Below, one piece after another: positions 35,401-49,189 of a stretch of DNA of 64,000 bases (position 1 is the stretch's first letter; every line of letters begins with the position of its first letter). Position numbers and translations under genes: made by a program. The stretch lies in the NCBI GenBank assembly GCA_021613375.1, contig CM038719.1:43549722-43613721 (forward strand). The letters are read 5' to 3'. This stretch comes from Megaleporinus macrocephalus (lineage: Eukaryota; Chordata; Actinopteri; Characiformes; Anostomidae). A model generated the notes under the pieces. It saw only the letters and a list, made by a program, of their open reading frames with translations. It had not been told where the DNA came from and searched no databases.

Positions 35401-38400
35401 ATACCTTATACATATATACTTATTTACTCGTTACATACTTATACAGCTTATATAACACATACACATATATACTCTATACACATATATACGTATATACTTA
35501 TACACATATATGCTATGCACAAATAAATCTATATACTTATATACTTATACATATACAGACTATACCACATATATAGCTTATATACTTATAACAACACATA
35601 TACTTATATTACTTATATACTTATACCACCTCGTATACTTATACACATATATACTTATATACTTATACACATATACTACTTAAACCACATATATACTTAT
35701 CATACTTATATACTTATACACATATATACTTATACACATATATACTTATACACAAATACACAAAAATACTTATAGACTTATATACTATACACATATATAA
35801 CTTATAAACTTATATACTTCTACACACACATACAATTATATACTTATACACATACTTTATAGCGTTATATACTATATACTTACTACAACATATATACATT
35901 AAACTTATACTACACATATATAGCCTAATATACTTATATACTCATAATACTTATAACACATATATGTACTTATATCACTACTTATATACTTATACACATA
36001 TATACTTATATACTGTATACACATATTTACTTATATACTATATACGTATACTTATACACTTTATACATGGATATACTTATTCACTATATTATACTTATAA
36101 CATTTATATGCTTATATACTATATACTTATATACTTATTCATTACTGTATATACCATTTATTTGATGAGACATATACACATATATACGTATATACTTTAT
36201 GACATCTTATATACTTAGTACACATATATACTTAATGAGACTTATATACTTTTTTACCATATACTATTTCTTATACACATTAATCATACTTATATATTAC
36301 TTATATTTACTTATACAGATCATATACACTTATGATACTTATACACTATAGTATACATCTATATACTTAAACTACTTATCTACTATACACATATATACTT
36401 ATATACTTATATACTTATACACGTTTATACCTTATATACTTTATACAGTATACGTATATACTTTATACAATGATTACACTATATCTGATATACTTTATCC
36501 TAACACATATTACTATATACACATATATACTATATACTTATACACTTATACTCTATATACTAAATATACTTATAGCACGTATACACTTATAGACTTATTA
36601 CTTGATACTCATATACTTACATACTTATTTACTTATACACATATATACCTATATACTTTCATATACTTATATACATATATACCTTATATACTTGATATAC
36701 TTTTATACTATACACATATATACTTATATACTTTACTATACTCATTATTATACACATATACTTTTATACTATATACTTACACATAATACTTATATACTTA
36801 TATACTTATACACATATTACTTTATATACTTATACACATAGTTTACCTATCTACTTATATACTTTGGTTTACAATTTATACTTTTATACGGATATACTTA
36901 TATACTTATTCACATATACTTATATACTGCTATATACTCCATATACTTATACACATATACTTTTATACTTATATACTTATACACATAATATACTTATATA
37001 CTATATATACTTATACACATATATACTATATACTTAATAACACATATATACTTGATATACTTATATACTTATATACATATTATATCTAGTACACCTATAT
37101 ACTGATATACTGATAACTTATACACATATATACTTATATACTTAACACATATACTCTTTATACTTATACTACTTATACACAGATATACTTATATACTTAT
37201 AAACTTATACACATATATACTTATATACTTATATACTGCATACACTTTATAACTTATATACTTATACACTTATACTGATTTATTATTTACTTACACATAT
37301 ATAACGTATATACTTATAGCACATATATACTTATATACTTATATACTTATACACCATATATACTTTGTATACTCTTAATACTTAGACACATATACTTTTA
37401 TACTAGACTTATACACTTATACACATATACTTACTACTCTTATATACTCATATACTTATTACTTATTTACTTATACACATACTACTTTGTACTTATATAC
37501 TTATATACTATATATTATTTACTTATATACTGATATACTTTTTTACTTATACACATATATACTTATTACTTATATCTCTCAGATACTTATACACATATAC
37601 TTTGTATACTTATAGATCTTTTACACTATGAAACTTTATATACTTATATACTATACACATATATACTTTGTATACTTATATACGTATACACAATATACTT
37701 ATATACTTATATACTTATATACATATATACTTATATACTTATATACTGATACTTATATACTTATACACATATATACTTGTACACATATCATATACTTATA
37801 CACATATATTCTTATATATACTATATACACCTTATATACTTATATACTTAATAGTTTATACACACGTGTACTTATAGTACATTATATACTTATACACATA
37901 TATAGCTTACTATAGTTATCTACTTATACACATATATACTTATATACTTATATGACTCTATACTGATCACTTATATACTTATATACTTATATACTTATAC
38001 ACTACATATACTTATATACATATATACTTATATACTTATATACTATATATACTATATGTACTTATACACATTATAACTTATATACGTTTATATACTTATA
38101 TACCAGTATATACGTATATACTTTATATACGTATATACTTAGTACCACATATATACTTATTATACTTATATACTCTATACACATATATACTTATATACTT
38201 ATATACTTATATACACATGATATACTTTCATATACTTATATACTTATATACCATATATACTTATATACTTATATACTGATATACTTATATACTTATACAC
38301 ATATATACTTATATACTTATATACTCATATACTTATACACATATACTTTTATACTTATATACTTATACACATATATACTTATATACTTATATACTTATAC

Positions 38401-39920
38401 ACATATATACTTATATACTTATATACTTATACACATATATACTTTATAGACTTATTACTAATATACGTACTATACTTATCACATGATATACTGTATAACT
38501 TATACGCTATATATACTTATATACTTATATACTCTTACTTATACACATAGACTTTATACTACTTATACACATATTACTTATATACTATATACTTCTAAAT
38601 ATACTTATATACTTATTACTTAACTATACATATTACTTATACACTATATATTACTTATAGATACGTATATACTTATACACCTGTATACTTATATACTTAT
38701 ATACTCATATACGTATACACATATACTTATAATAACTTATACACATATATACTTATACACTTATAGTACTTATAACACATACTATACTTATACACTTATA
38801 CTTACTTATACACAATTTATTAATACTTATACTATACTCATATACTTATACACAGATATACTTATATACTTACTATTACGCTATACACAAATATACTTAT
38901 ATACTTATACACATATTATACTATGTTATACTTATACTACGTGATACCACATATAAACTTTATATTACTTATATAGCTTGTATCCACATATTAGTCCTCT
39001 AGCTATACTTTGAATATACTTATACACATATGTAACAGAAATACTTATTATACTCTCTACATATAATGCTACTTAGTACACCTATATACTTATTCTACTT
39101 ATAACACATGTATACATATATACTTAGTCTACTGTATACCCATATATACTAATAGAAACTGTCTATACGGTAATATACTTAAACACATAGTATACATATA
39201 TACTTATATAACTCATTTATACTTTAGTATACTTCTATACTTATGCAACGCATATAATACTTATATACTTATAGACGCATATATAGCTTAATATACTTAT
39301 ATACTGATATAACTAATACGCATATATAACTTATATACCTTATATACTCATATACTTATATACTTATACCCATATATACTTGATTACTCCTTGTACTATA
39401 GCTTATACCACGCAATACATACTAATATCTTCTACACAATACACTATACATACTTATATACTTATACACATATAACTTATATACTTATATACTTATTACA
39501 CATACATACTTATATTACCTACCCACATATACACATATCTATTATATGCTTATACACATATATACTTATATACTTATTATCACTTATATACTTATACCAT
39601 ATACTACTTATATACTTATATACTATATCTTTTATATACTTATATACTTATACGCATATATGCTTAGATACTTATATACTATATACACATATACTTATAA
39701 CTTATATCCTATACACATATATACTTATGTACTTATATACTTTATACACATATATACATAGTATAGCTATGTACCTATATACTTATACACATATATACCT
39801 ATTTACGTATGTACTTATAAATCTTATACAAATTTATTCTTATAACTTATATACTTATACACATATATACTTATATACTTATATTCTTATACTTATAACA
39901 TATATACTTATATACTTATA
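32440..39920. repeat. TATACTTA/TACACATA array of about 7.5 kb, disordered
   Basis: The motif tatacttatacacatata recurs throughout with phase broken every 20-40 bp by single-base gains or losses. It is about three quarters A+T. Tyr/Ile/Leu/Thr-rich frames are artefacts. It is the largest array in the window. Confidence 0.95.
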
Positions 39921-40793
39921 CCCCTCACCCCACCCAACATCCAACAACACGCACCCGCCATCCCAACCACACCCCACCACCCCTCACCCCACCCAACATC
40001 CAACAACACCCCACCACCTTATCCCATCCAACCACACACCCCAACCCCCTCACCCACCCAACATCCAACAACACCCCACCCCTTACCCCCATCCAAGCAC
40101 AGCCCACCACTCCCGCCCAACATCCAACCACAGCCCACCCCTCCCCGCCCAACACCCAACCACAGCCCACCCCTCCCACCCAACACCCAACCACAGCCCA
40201 CCACCTCCCGCCCGCCCAACACCCAACCACAGCCCACCACTCCTCGCCCAACACCCAACACAGCACAGACAACCACTCCCGCCCAACATCCAACCATAGC
40301 CCACCACTCCCGCCCAACACCCCACCACAGCCCACCATTCCCGCCCAACATCCAACCATAACCACCACTCCCGCCCAACACCCAACCACAGCCCACCCCT
40401 CCCACCCAACACCCAACCACAGCCCACCACTCCCGCCCAACATCCAACCACAGCCCACCCAACATCCAACCACAGCCCACCACTCCCACCTAAACAGCCA
40501 ACCACAAGCCCACCCCTCCCGCCCAACACCCAACCACAGCGACGTCCACCCAACACAACCACAGCCCACCACTCCTTCCCGCCCCAAACAATCCAACCAC
40601 AGGCCCACCCCAACCATCCAACCACCAACGCCCCACCACATCCCGACCAAACATCCACCCACAGAGGCAAGCAGTCCAACCACAGCCCACCACTCCCACC
40701 TAACATCCAACCATAGCCCACCACTCCCACCCAGCATCCAACCATAGCCCACCACTCCCACCCAACATCCAACCATAGCCCACCACCATCTGA
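39921..40793. repeat. 31-bp C-rich minisatellite
   Basis: About 28 units combining cccaacatccaaccacagcc with caccactcccg; some units have atag for acag or cacccctccc for caccactccc. Small irregularities (for example 40480-40680) suggest sequence error or decay. The C-rich strand is +. Minus-strand frames (VVGCWAGVVGCGW) are artefacts. Confidence 0.96.
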
Positions 40794-41225
40794 TCCGTGT
40801 GATGTTTGCACAAACTACAGTGATTAATAAGATGTATACAAACATCTGGTTGGGGTCCTGTTTATTTTGGAGGGCAGTTTGAAACACTGACTGATCAGAT
40901 CAGATCTTATGAATCCAGCTCGTTCTGATTATCACCAAATGTTCTGACTTTCAAACGTCATTATGCTGAACGTCCCACCAATTTATTGCTGATACCTGCG
41001 TCTAATTAGAAGCTCACCTGAAACCCTGGAGGTTTACAGCTTTCCTCGTCCGTCTGCTCTGCCGTGTGTCCTGTCTGGCGTACACAGTGATCAGTGATGG
41101 GGACATTTTCATGTTCTTAGGCTGATTTTAGGCTGAAACGCATCATTTAATATATCATAATAGATTTTAGAATGTTCAAATTTAGGATGTTATTCTTCAC
41201 AGTGGGACGGCTGGTCAGATGTCTA
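40794..41225. other. Unique intron sequence, no feature recognised
   Basis: No exon-like frame, RNA gene or repeat was recognised. Confidence 0.5.
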
Positions 41226-41509
41226 GGTTAGGGCAGCTGCTGTTAGGTGCTGATCTAAGATCAGCAGCTGGAACATAAACGGAGAGAGGTTCTGCGATGT
41301 AGCAGGTTCCAGATTATCTAGAGCTTTATAGACGAGTACAGAAATTTAAAGTCTGTTCTAAAAGATAACCTGTAGTCAGTGCAGCTCTTTTATAACAGGA
41401 CTGATCTGAGATCTGTTAGTGATTGTTAGTGTCAGTAGTGTCAGCTGTTCCCAGCTGCTGAATTCTGGACCAGCTGGACTGTTTTCTTAGGAACTCCAGT
41501 AAAAGACTA
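41226..41509 (+). repeat. Dispersed repeat tail that appears to have founded the next array
   Basis: The run agctttatagacgagtacag, gtagtcagtgcagctctttt, gctgaattctggaccagctg and agtaaaagactattacagtg follows a widespread fish repeat with a conserved cattacagtagtc-like box near its end. The coding part, if any, is not here. The family assignment is from memory and tentative. Confidence 0.5.
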
Positions 41510-44230
41510 TTACAGTGATCAACTCTGACCATTACAGTGAACAACTCTGACCATAACAGAGATCAACTCTGACCATTACAGAGATCAACTCTGACCATTA
41601 CAGTGATCAACTCTGACCATTACAGTGAACAACTCTGACCATAACAGAGATCAACTCTGACCATAACAGAGATCAACTCTGACCATTACAGTCATCAACT
41701 CTGACCATAACAGAGATCAACTCTGACCATTACAGAGATCAACTCTGACCATTACAGTGATCAACTCTGACCGTTACAGTGATCAACTCTGACCATTACA
41801 GAGATCAACTCTGACCATAACAGAGATCAACTCTGACCATTACAGAGATCAACTCTGACCATTACAGTGAACAACTCTGACCATAACAGAGATCAACTCT
41901 GACCATTACAGTGATCAACTCTGACTATTACAGTGATCAACTCTGCTGACCATTACAGTGAACAACTCTGACCATTACAGTGATCAACTCTGACTATACA
42001 GTGATCAACTCTGGACTATTACAGTGACTACACCTCTGACTATTACAGTGATCAACTCTGACCATTACAGTGAACAACTCTGACCATTACAGAGATCAAC
42101 TCTGACCATTACAGTGTTCAACTCTGACTATTACAGTGATCAACTCTGACCATTACAGTGAACAACTCTGACCATTACAGAGATCAACTCTGACCATTAC
42201 AGTGATCAACTCTGACCATTACAGTGATCAACTACTGACCATTACAGTGATCAACTCTGACCATTACAGAGATCAACTCTGACCCATTACAGTGATTCAA
42301 CTCTGACCATTACAGTGATCAACTCCTGACCATTACAGTGAACAACTCTGACCATCACAGAATCAACTCTGACCCATTACGTGACAGTCACATCAACTCT
42401 GACCATTACAGTGATCAACTCTGACTATTACAGCGATCAACTCTGACTATTACAGCGATCAACTCTGACCATTACAGTCATTAACTCTGATCATTACAGT
42501 GATCAACTCTGACCATTACAGTGATCAACTCTGATCATTACAGTGATCAACTCTGACCATTACAGTGATCAACTCTGACCATTACAGTGATCAACTCTGA
42601 CCATTACAGTGATCAACTCTGACCATTACAGTCATCAACTCTGACCATTACAGTGATCAACTCTGACCATTACAGTGATCAACTCTGACCATTACAGTCA
42701 TCATCTCTGACCATTACAGTGATCAACTCTGACCATTACAGTGATCAACTCTGACCATTACAGCGATTAACTCTGACTATTACAGTGATCAACTCTGACC
42801 ATTACAGTGATCAACTCTGACCATTACAGTCATCATCTCTGACCATTACAGTGATCAACTCTGACCATTACAGTGATCAACTCTGACCATTACAGCGATT
42901 AACTCTGACTATTACAGTGATCAACTCTGACCATTACAGTGATCAACTCTGATCATTACAGTGATCAACTCTGACTATTACAGCGATCAACTCTGACCAT
43001 TACAGTGATCAACTCTGATCATTACAGTGATCAACTCTGACCATTACAATGATCAACTCTGACCATTACAGTGATCAACTCTGACCATCACAGCAATCAA
43101 CTCTGACCATTACAGTGATCAACTCTGATCATTACAGTGATCAACTCTGACCATTACAGTGATCAACTCTGACTATTACAGCGATCAACTCTGACTATTA
43201 CAGCGATCAACTCTGACCATTACAGTGATCAACTCTGACCATCACAGCGATCAACTCTGACCATTACAGTCATCAACTCTGACCATTACAGTGATCAACT
43301 CTGACTATTACAGTCATCAACTCTGACCATTACAGTGATCAACTCTGACTATTACAGTGATCAACTCTGACCATTACAGTCATCAACTCTGACCATTACA
43401 GTCATCAACTCTGACCATTACAGTGATCAACTCTGACCATTACAGTCATCAACTCTGACCATTACAGTGATCAACTCTGACCATTACAGTGATCAACTCT
43501 GACCATTACAGTCATCAACTCTGACCATTACAGTGTTCAACTCTGACTATTACAGCGATCAACTCTGACCATTACAGTGATCAACTCTGACTATTACAGT
43601 GATCAACTCTGACCATCACAGCGATCAACTCTGACCATTACAGTGATCAACTCTGACCATCACAGCGATCAACTCTGACCATTACAGTCATCAACTCTGA
43701 CCATTACAGTGATCAACTCCGACCATTACAGTGATCAACTCTGATCATTACAGTATTCAACTCTGACTATTACAGTGATCAACTCTGACCATTAAAGTGA
43801 TCAACTCTGACCATTACAGCGATTAACTCTGTCTATTACATTGATCAACTCTGACCATTACAGCGATCAATTCTGACCAATAAAGCGATCAACTCTGTCC
43901 ATTACAGCGATCAACTCTGACCATCACAGCGATCAACTCTGACCATTACAGTGATCAACTCTGATCATTACAGTGATCAACTCTGATCATTACAGTGATC
44001 AACTCTGACTATTACAGCAATCAACTCTGACTATTACAGTGATCAACTCTGACCATTACAGTGATCAACTCTGACCATTACAGTGATCAACTCAGACCAT
44101 CACAGCGATCAACTCTGACCATCACAGCGATCAACTCTGACCATCACAGCGATCAACTCTGACCATTACAGTGATCAACTCTGATCATTACAGTGATCAA
44201 CTCTGACCATTACAGTGATCAACTCTGATC
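41510..44230. repeat. 22-bp minisatellite, about 123 copies
   Basis: The unit joins tacagtgatcaactctgacc and at. Common variants are acagagatc, acagcgatc, acagtcatc, acagtgaac and ctgactatt. Most units contain the palindrome TGATCA. Local irregularities occur between 41980 and 42380. Confidence 0.98.
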
Positions 44231-45602
44231 TAGGACTTTATGGTTTAATGAGTTTAATCTTAAACTGTGGTGGTGATTGAAAGTTCTAGAGTCTGTACTT
44301 TCAACAGAACCTCTCCACTACATCAAGTAGAAGCTGCAGTGAAGAGGTTCTACATTTTCTAAAGTTGTTGCATGGTTATTTGCTCATGATTGGCTACAGC
44401 CTGAGGAGTTGCAGTTGCTTGTGAGTGTATATTGCATCTGCGACAAGTTTAATTTTCACATCTGGCCTTTAATGTACGTTCCTGGTTGTTCCTCCTGGAC
44501 GCTTGTCCAGCTGTCTCAGAAGCAGCCTCGGTGTTCTTTGTTCTGAGTTGAGAGAAAACGTCCCTCACTGCAGCCGAGCGAGCAGAAAAAGTCAGTTGTG
44601 TGAAACGTCTGTTATTGTCTTCTTTAAATGCTTCGCTTGTTCTCTCTCTCGCTGCTCCAACTGTGAAGTTCTCTTCTTCTTCAGCAGTCGTGGCTCTGCT
44701 GTCTTGGCCCGCGGTGAAGAAATCATGAAAGGTTAATGCCGCCGGCTCAGATCGGCCGTGCCGCACCGCGCTGCAGGGCTTACCGTACTTTTATCCTTCA
44801 CTCAGACTGAACAAGCTAAAAGTTTCAGGTTTGGCCACTTTTGCTCTTTTTCACTCTGTAGGTCATTCAGGAGGACATCAAAGCTATGAATAAGTTTTAA
44901 AGTGAGACCTACTCAGAAAAAAACTGGGGGTATTAACAGGAACTCTTCTGGGACGGCCTTACACTAACTGTTTGGAACATTGCTGTGAGGATTTGATTGC
45001 AGAAACATTTGTGAGGTACTGGTTATAAACTCATATTACTGATAGTTTATTCTTATCTATTCCTCATTATTCAATGCTCTATATGTAATGTACTGAGGCA
45101 TCAGGGTGTTACCTGGTGGAGGCGCTGTTGCTCTAATGCAGTGCTGCCTCAGTTGGGCTACCAGAGATTTTATATAATGGGAAAAGTGGAACCTCTGGTC
45201 CGTCCAATCACATCAAACCAGACCCTGTAAGTTGTAAGTCAGTTGGATCAGACCTGGGTTTGGTCTGTGGGTGTAGTGGACAGTGGCAGCTCTGGAGATG
45301 GACGATCAGAATATTTACCAGTTTACCAGAAAAGTTGATCTCTCATTATTTCCTATTCCCATACTGTCACTCTGGTCCACTGTGTGAGACAGTAACGAGA
45401 GAATTCCAACAGGAAGCTGGAGAACAGGAAGCTTCAGCCTCGTGTGAGATTATATACTACATAACAAGTAGAACATTATCCAGTAATGATCTTCTGCTCT
45501 GTTCTTCAAAGGAACCAGCCTTTACCTTGATGGAGCTTTACTCACTCCTGGTTTTCTCTATTGTCTTCTTTTATCTGCCTCTATGTTCAGTCTTTGGTAT
45601 GT

Positions 45603-45603
<1 letters not shown>
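44231..45603. other. Unique intron sequence with an unexplained minus-strand frame
   Basis: A small inverted repeat lies at 44306-44319 and 44339-44352 (agaacctctccact, one mismatch). A minus-strand frame at 44449-44766 encodes 105 residues of mixed composition but matches no family I know and has an overlapping plus-strand frame. No feature is supported in 44800-45600. Confidence 0.4.

Positions 45604-45637
<34 letters not shown>
45604..45637. repeat. (GT)n microsatellite
   Basis: A perfect run of about 17 GT dinucleotides. Confidence 0.97.
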
Positions 45638-45640
<3 letters not shown>

Positions 45641-45813
45641 GTACATTGTGAAATGTTTTAGTTGGATTCTGATTAAGGACCATCTAGGAAGCTTTCCATC
45701 CACATGTGCTGAGACCCTGTTAGCTGATGTGCTGGAAAGACAAATTTAATATTTTTGTTTTGGAAATATTTTTGTAGTTGCTTTGTAGGTGTGGCGTTCA
45801 ACCAAATATTCCA

Positions 45814-45864
45814 CAAAGTCATAGTGAATTCTATATATATATACACTAATTCACTATGACTTTG
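45814..45864. repeat. Perfect 17-bp inverted repeat with AT-rich loop
   Basis: caaagtcatagtgaatt at 45814-45830 is matched exactly by its reverse complement at 45848-45864, with a 17-base loop of (TA)n. No terminal-repeat family was recognised. Confidence 0.9.
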
Positions 45865-47235
45865 TCCTGAACCTAAACCATACCTTAATTTCCACCTGAA
45901 CACTAACCTGGCTGCCATTCACCTCCAGGTATTTTCTAAAAGTAGAATTTCCATATTTTGTAGAATTCCATCATTCAGATGTAAACAAAATAATTTAGGG
46001 GGGTTTGATTTTTGATTTTAGAGAACACTACCAGTTTATTTACAGTGCAGATGATGTAATCCAGAGGTTTAATACAAATATAATAACTTTATCCACCATC
46101 CAATACGACCAGTGAACTTTACTTTAATCTGTGATGTGGATTTTGATAAAATAGTGGAAATTCTGCTAAACCAAGGTAAACGTCACCAAAATTCCAACAT
46201 ATATGGTCAAGTGATGTTCACATCTTGACCTCTCTCAGCACTCCCTCTAGTGGTCACTTCACTAGCGGGATGGATTTCCCCTATTTATCAATTTATCTAG
46301 GACACTGTTGGCTTTCTGTGTGAACTATGACTCTGTGTTGAGCTGCTAGTGAGCAACGAGAGATAAAAGAGGTCTCGTGTGAGCATGAATTCCTACAACA
46401 GTGTTAAATTCAGTGTTCCTGTTTGTCAGAAATTGGAAACGTAAGGATTAAACTGTCATACGTTGCTTCAGTCTGTTTAAACTTTTGATGCATACCTGTC
46501 TACCTTATTTTGTCCAACGCATTTCCCTGAATTTTGGAGCTGAACTTTTCCGGGCTTCTGAAACTCGAGCGGAATGCCTAAACGGAACTCTTGGGATGAT
46601 TAATAAAACACCCGCTGGTCGGACATATTGCACTCAGCTGGATTTGTTCGTGACTGTCTCCACTAACTTAATTCATCAGGGTAGCTTTTTACAGCCAGAG
46701 TCATCCATCTCCGGTCAAGGACACCGGCGCTAATGGTTTTGATTAAACAGCGCTGGACGTCGGGAGGCTTGTATGAGGGTGTATTGTTGTTTACAGCCAG
46801 CGTGTGTGACTGGAGAGCGCTATGAAGCGGCTGCTCTGCTGTTTTAATGAATTTACTCCACCGGATAGAAATGAATATGTATTGAGGTGAGAGTCAGCGT
46901 AAGCACTCAGTTGTTGTTTACATAATATTACATAAACACCATTAAAGGTGAACGTTTCAGCTTGATGTTTTGTTTTCTGCACATTGTTATGATTTGGCTC
47001 TGGGTTCTTTAAGCCCACACCACGACCAGTTTGATCTCTGTAATCATCATTTAGATCATTTTTGATCTCTTATTTTTAAGTTGGTATGACTTGCATGCCT
47101 TATTTAGTCTGTTTTTTAGAAACATGATAATATGGACGCAGTGCTGGTCAGTGTGGTCACTGCCTTACTGGCTGCCGCTGTTGCTGGTTGTCTGGGGTGC
47201 TCGTGCATTTAATGGATTCGTAGTGATTCTTTAAT
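45865..47235. other. Intron sequence, no feature recognised
   Basis: Short frames such as 46485-46733 have no recognisable family. Composition is ordinary. Confidence 0.45.
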
Positions 47236-47400
47236 GGAGAGGTTCAGACATGTTCTTGCCTATTTTGAGTCCTGCTTGACAGACTGCTACCAATTTACCG
47301 TGACAGTAAATGTAGAGTTTTCAAATTACAGAGGAGGAGAGTGCGGTGTTCCACCAGGCTCTGTTTTAGGGCCCTTACTGTTTCCGTATAATTCTCTAAA
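47236..47400 (+). mobile_element. LINE reverse transcriptase fragment
   Basis: The frame at 47234-47422 contains FESCLTDCYQFTVTV and CGVPPGSVLGPLLF. These correspond to the conserved SYLTDRxQxVxV and GVPQGSVLGPLLF blocks of LINE reverse transcriptases. The catalytic block after it is missing. This is a short dead fragment. Confidence 0.8.
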
Positions 47401-47935
47401 TCAGTGCTGCCTGTTTGTTTAGGTTGGAATTTCTTGAGCACGGTGGCTGATTTCTCCTGTTTGTTAGCTGTGTTGTTGTTGTTATTATTATTATTACTGT
47501 GTGAAAGTATAAATATGTGTAGTGTGTTTGATGAATGTGGTGATGTATGGCGTGTACAGAATGACGGTTATAGCTGGGTTTTTTGTTGATGTTAAAAAGA
47601 ATATACATGATGAGAACACAGTGTCTTTCTTCACTGGGTTTACTTCTGAATGGCTTAATGGTTTTATTTTTTGGTATAATGGTGACACGACTTATTATTT
47701 AAACGCTATCCTAAAACAGAAATGCGATGTCTTTAAAGCAACACGGAGTTTTATTTAAATCAAATCTAAAACTAGTATAGTTTGAAAAGTGTTTTCCAAA
47801 GTGTTTCCTAAACCGTATGGTTATATTCCTCACAGATTTCAATGCAGTAACATCTGAGAGCTGTAAGGTCAATACAGATATAGAGCATTGGTTTTTGGCT
47901 TTGACCTCAACTCAGAGATTTCTAAGGATCTTTTG

Positions 47936-47937
<2 letters not shown>
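47401..47937. other. Intron sequence, no feature recognised
   Basis: A frame at 47522-47758 (78 residues) follows the LINE fragment but shows no known motif; it could be more LINE decay. Confidence 0.35.
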
Positions 47938-47984
<47 letters not shown>

Positions 47985-48003
47985 CTGTGTGTATGTATGT
48001 GTG

Positions 48004-48069
<66 letters not shown>
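47938..48069. repeat. (AT)n microsatellite with GTATGT interruption
   Basis: Two long AT tracts are separated by gtgtgtctgtgtgtatgtat at about 47977-48008. Confidence 0.97.
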
Positions 48070-48072
<3 letters not shown>

Positions 48073-48574
48073 TACTGCTCAAAAGTTTGGGATCACAGTG
48101 AGATGTTCTTGTTTTAATGGAGTATCTTCTTCTTAACACAACAATGGACTGACGGGTCTCTAAAGAAAGTGGTTTCTTTCTGGTCATTGTGAGTCGGTCA
48201 GCAAGCCATCAACTGCTGATCTTCAGATACTAAACTAACCTAGAATGTTGTTCCCTTTTATACTCACTTATTAGTAGAATGTTTTTCAGCTGTGATCACA
48301 ATTGATCAAGAGTGTCCTAACAACCAATTAGTCCAATAACATCCTTAACTTGGATTGGTGGTCGTACCAGGAGATTTAGACAGAGGACTGAGAATTACTG
48401 ATAATAGGACTATATGTAAAATAAGCCTCTATACAAAAATAGACTTTAATACAAACATTTTTATTCTTTAAAAATCATCTGATACACTTACATTAATTCT
48501 GAAATGGACAGAATTGTTTGTGAATCGCACGAAAATTGCATGAAATTAAAGTGATCCTAAACTTTTGAGCGGTA

Positions 48575-48577
<3 letters not shown>
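48070..48577. mobile_element. 508-bp Tc1/mariner-like MITE with 27-bp terminal inverted repeats
   Basis: The left end 48070-48096 and the right end 48551-48577 are inverted copies with 25 of 27 bases identical (left contains gctcaaaagtttgggatcac). The left flank is TA, the expected target; on the right a GT tract obscures it. The interior has no transposase, so the element is non-autonomous. It lies between two microsatellites. Confidence 0.88.
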
Positions 48578-48607
<30 letters not shown>

Positions 48608-49023
48608 CTTGGGAGTCAATAAAAATGGGTTTATTATATATTTTTCATATAAGAACATGAACAGATTTAGAAGTTCTGAACTGAGATTAAACAGTAAGTC
48701 ATAGGTATATAGGTAGTCAGGTATACACTAACTGAGGGAAGGTTGTGGCCGCTGGACGGGGAGGCTGTGTTTGTTGTGTTGCTCTGGTTGACCAATGCTG
48801 TGGGCACTCACCTTTACCTGTTGGAGATGATTGAATAGTGGCCGTCTGTACATCGTCCACTGTCGGGTCATGCACGGGGCATTCCAGTACGCTATTGTGC
48901 TCCCAGCATGCACTGGGGTATGACCAGAAGACTAAGACTCTTAATCTTTACCACCTTGTGTTATTCTTGTTCTTCACAAAATAGACCTCAGTGTGGAGCT
49001 CTCTTGTCCTCCTGCTCTCTCTT

Positions 49024-49063
<40 letters not shown>

Positions 49064-49189
49064 TCTCTCGTTCTCAATTCCTAGTAGTAGAAGCATTAAT
49101 AGTAATAATAATAGTAATAATAATAATAACAATAATAATAATAACTAGAAAAATGTATTTCGTGAAGGAAACGCTGGGTGGTTGTGCAT
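48578..49189. other. Microsatellites and unclassified sequence
   Basis: (GT)n(AT)n at 48578-48607, a (CT)n tract at 49011-49071 and (AAT)n at 49099-49144. Between them is ordinary sequence without a recognised gene. Confidence 0.7.

Noticed and set aside
32440..39920. Centromeric satellite or mitochondrial-type AT-rich DNA
   Set aside because: It lies inside an intron of a protein gene between shorter arrays, has no long monomer, and no mitochondrial genes or tRNAs are present.
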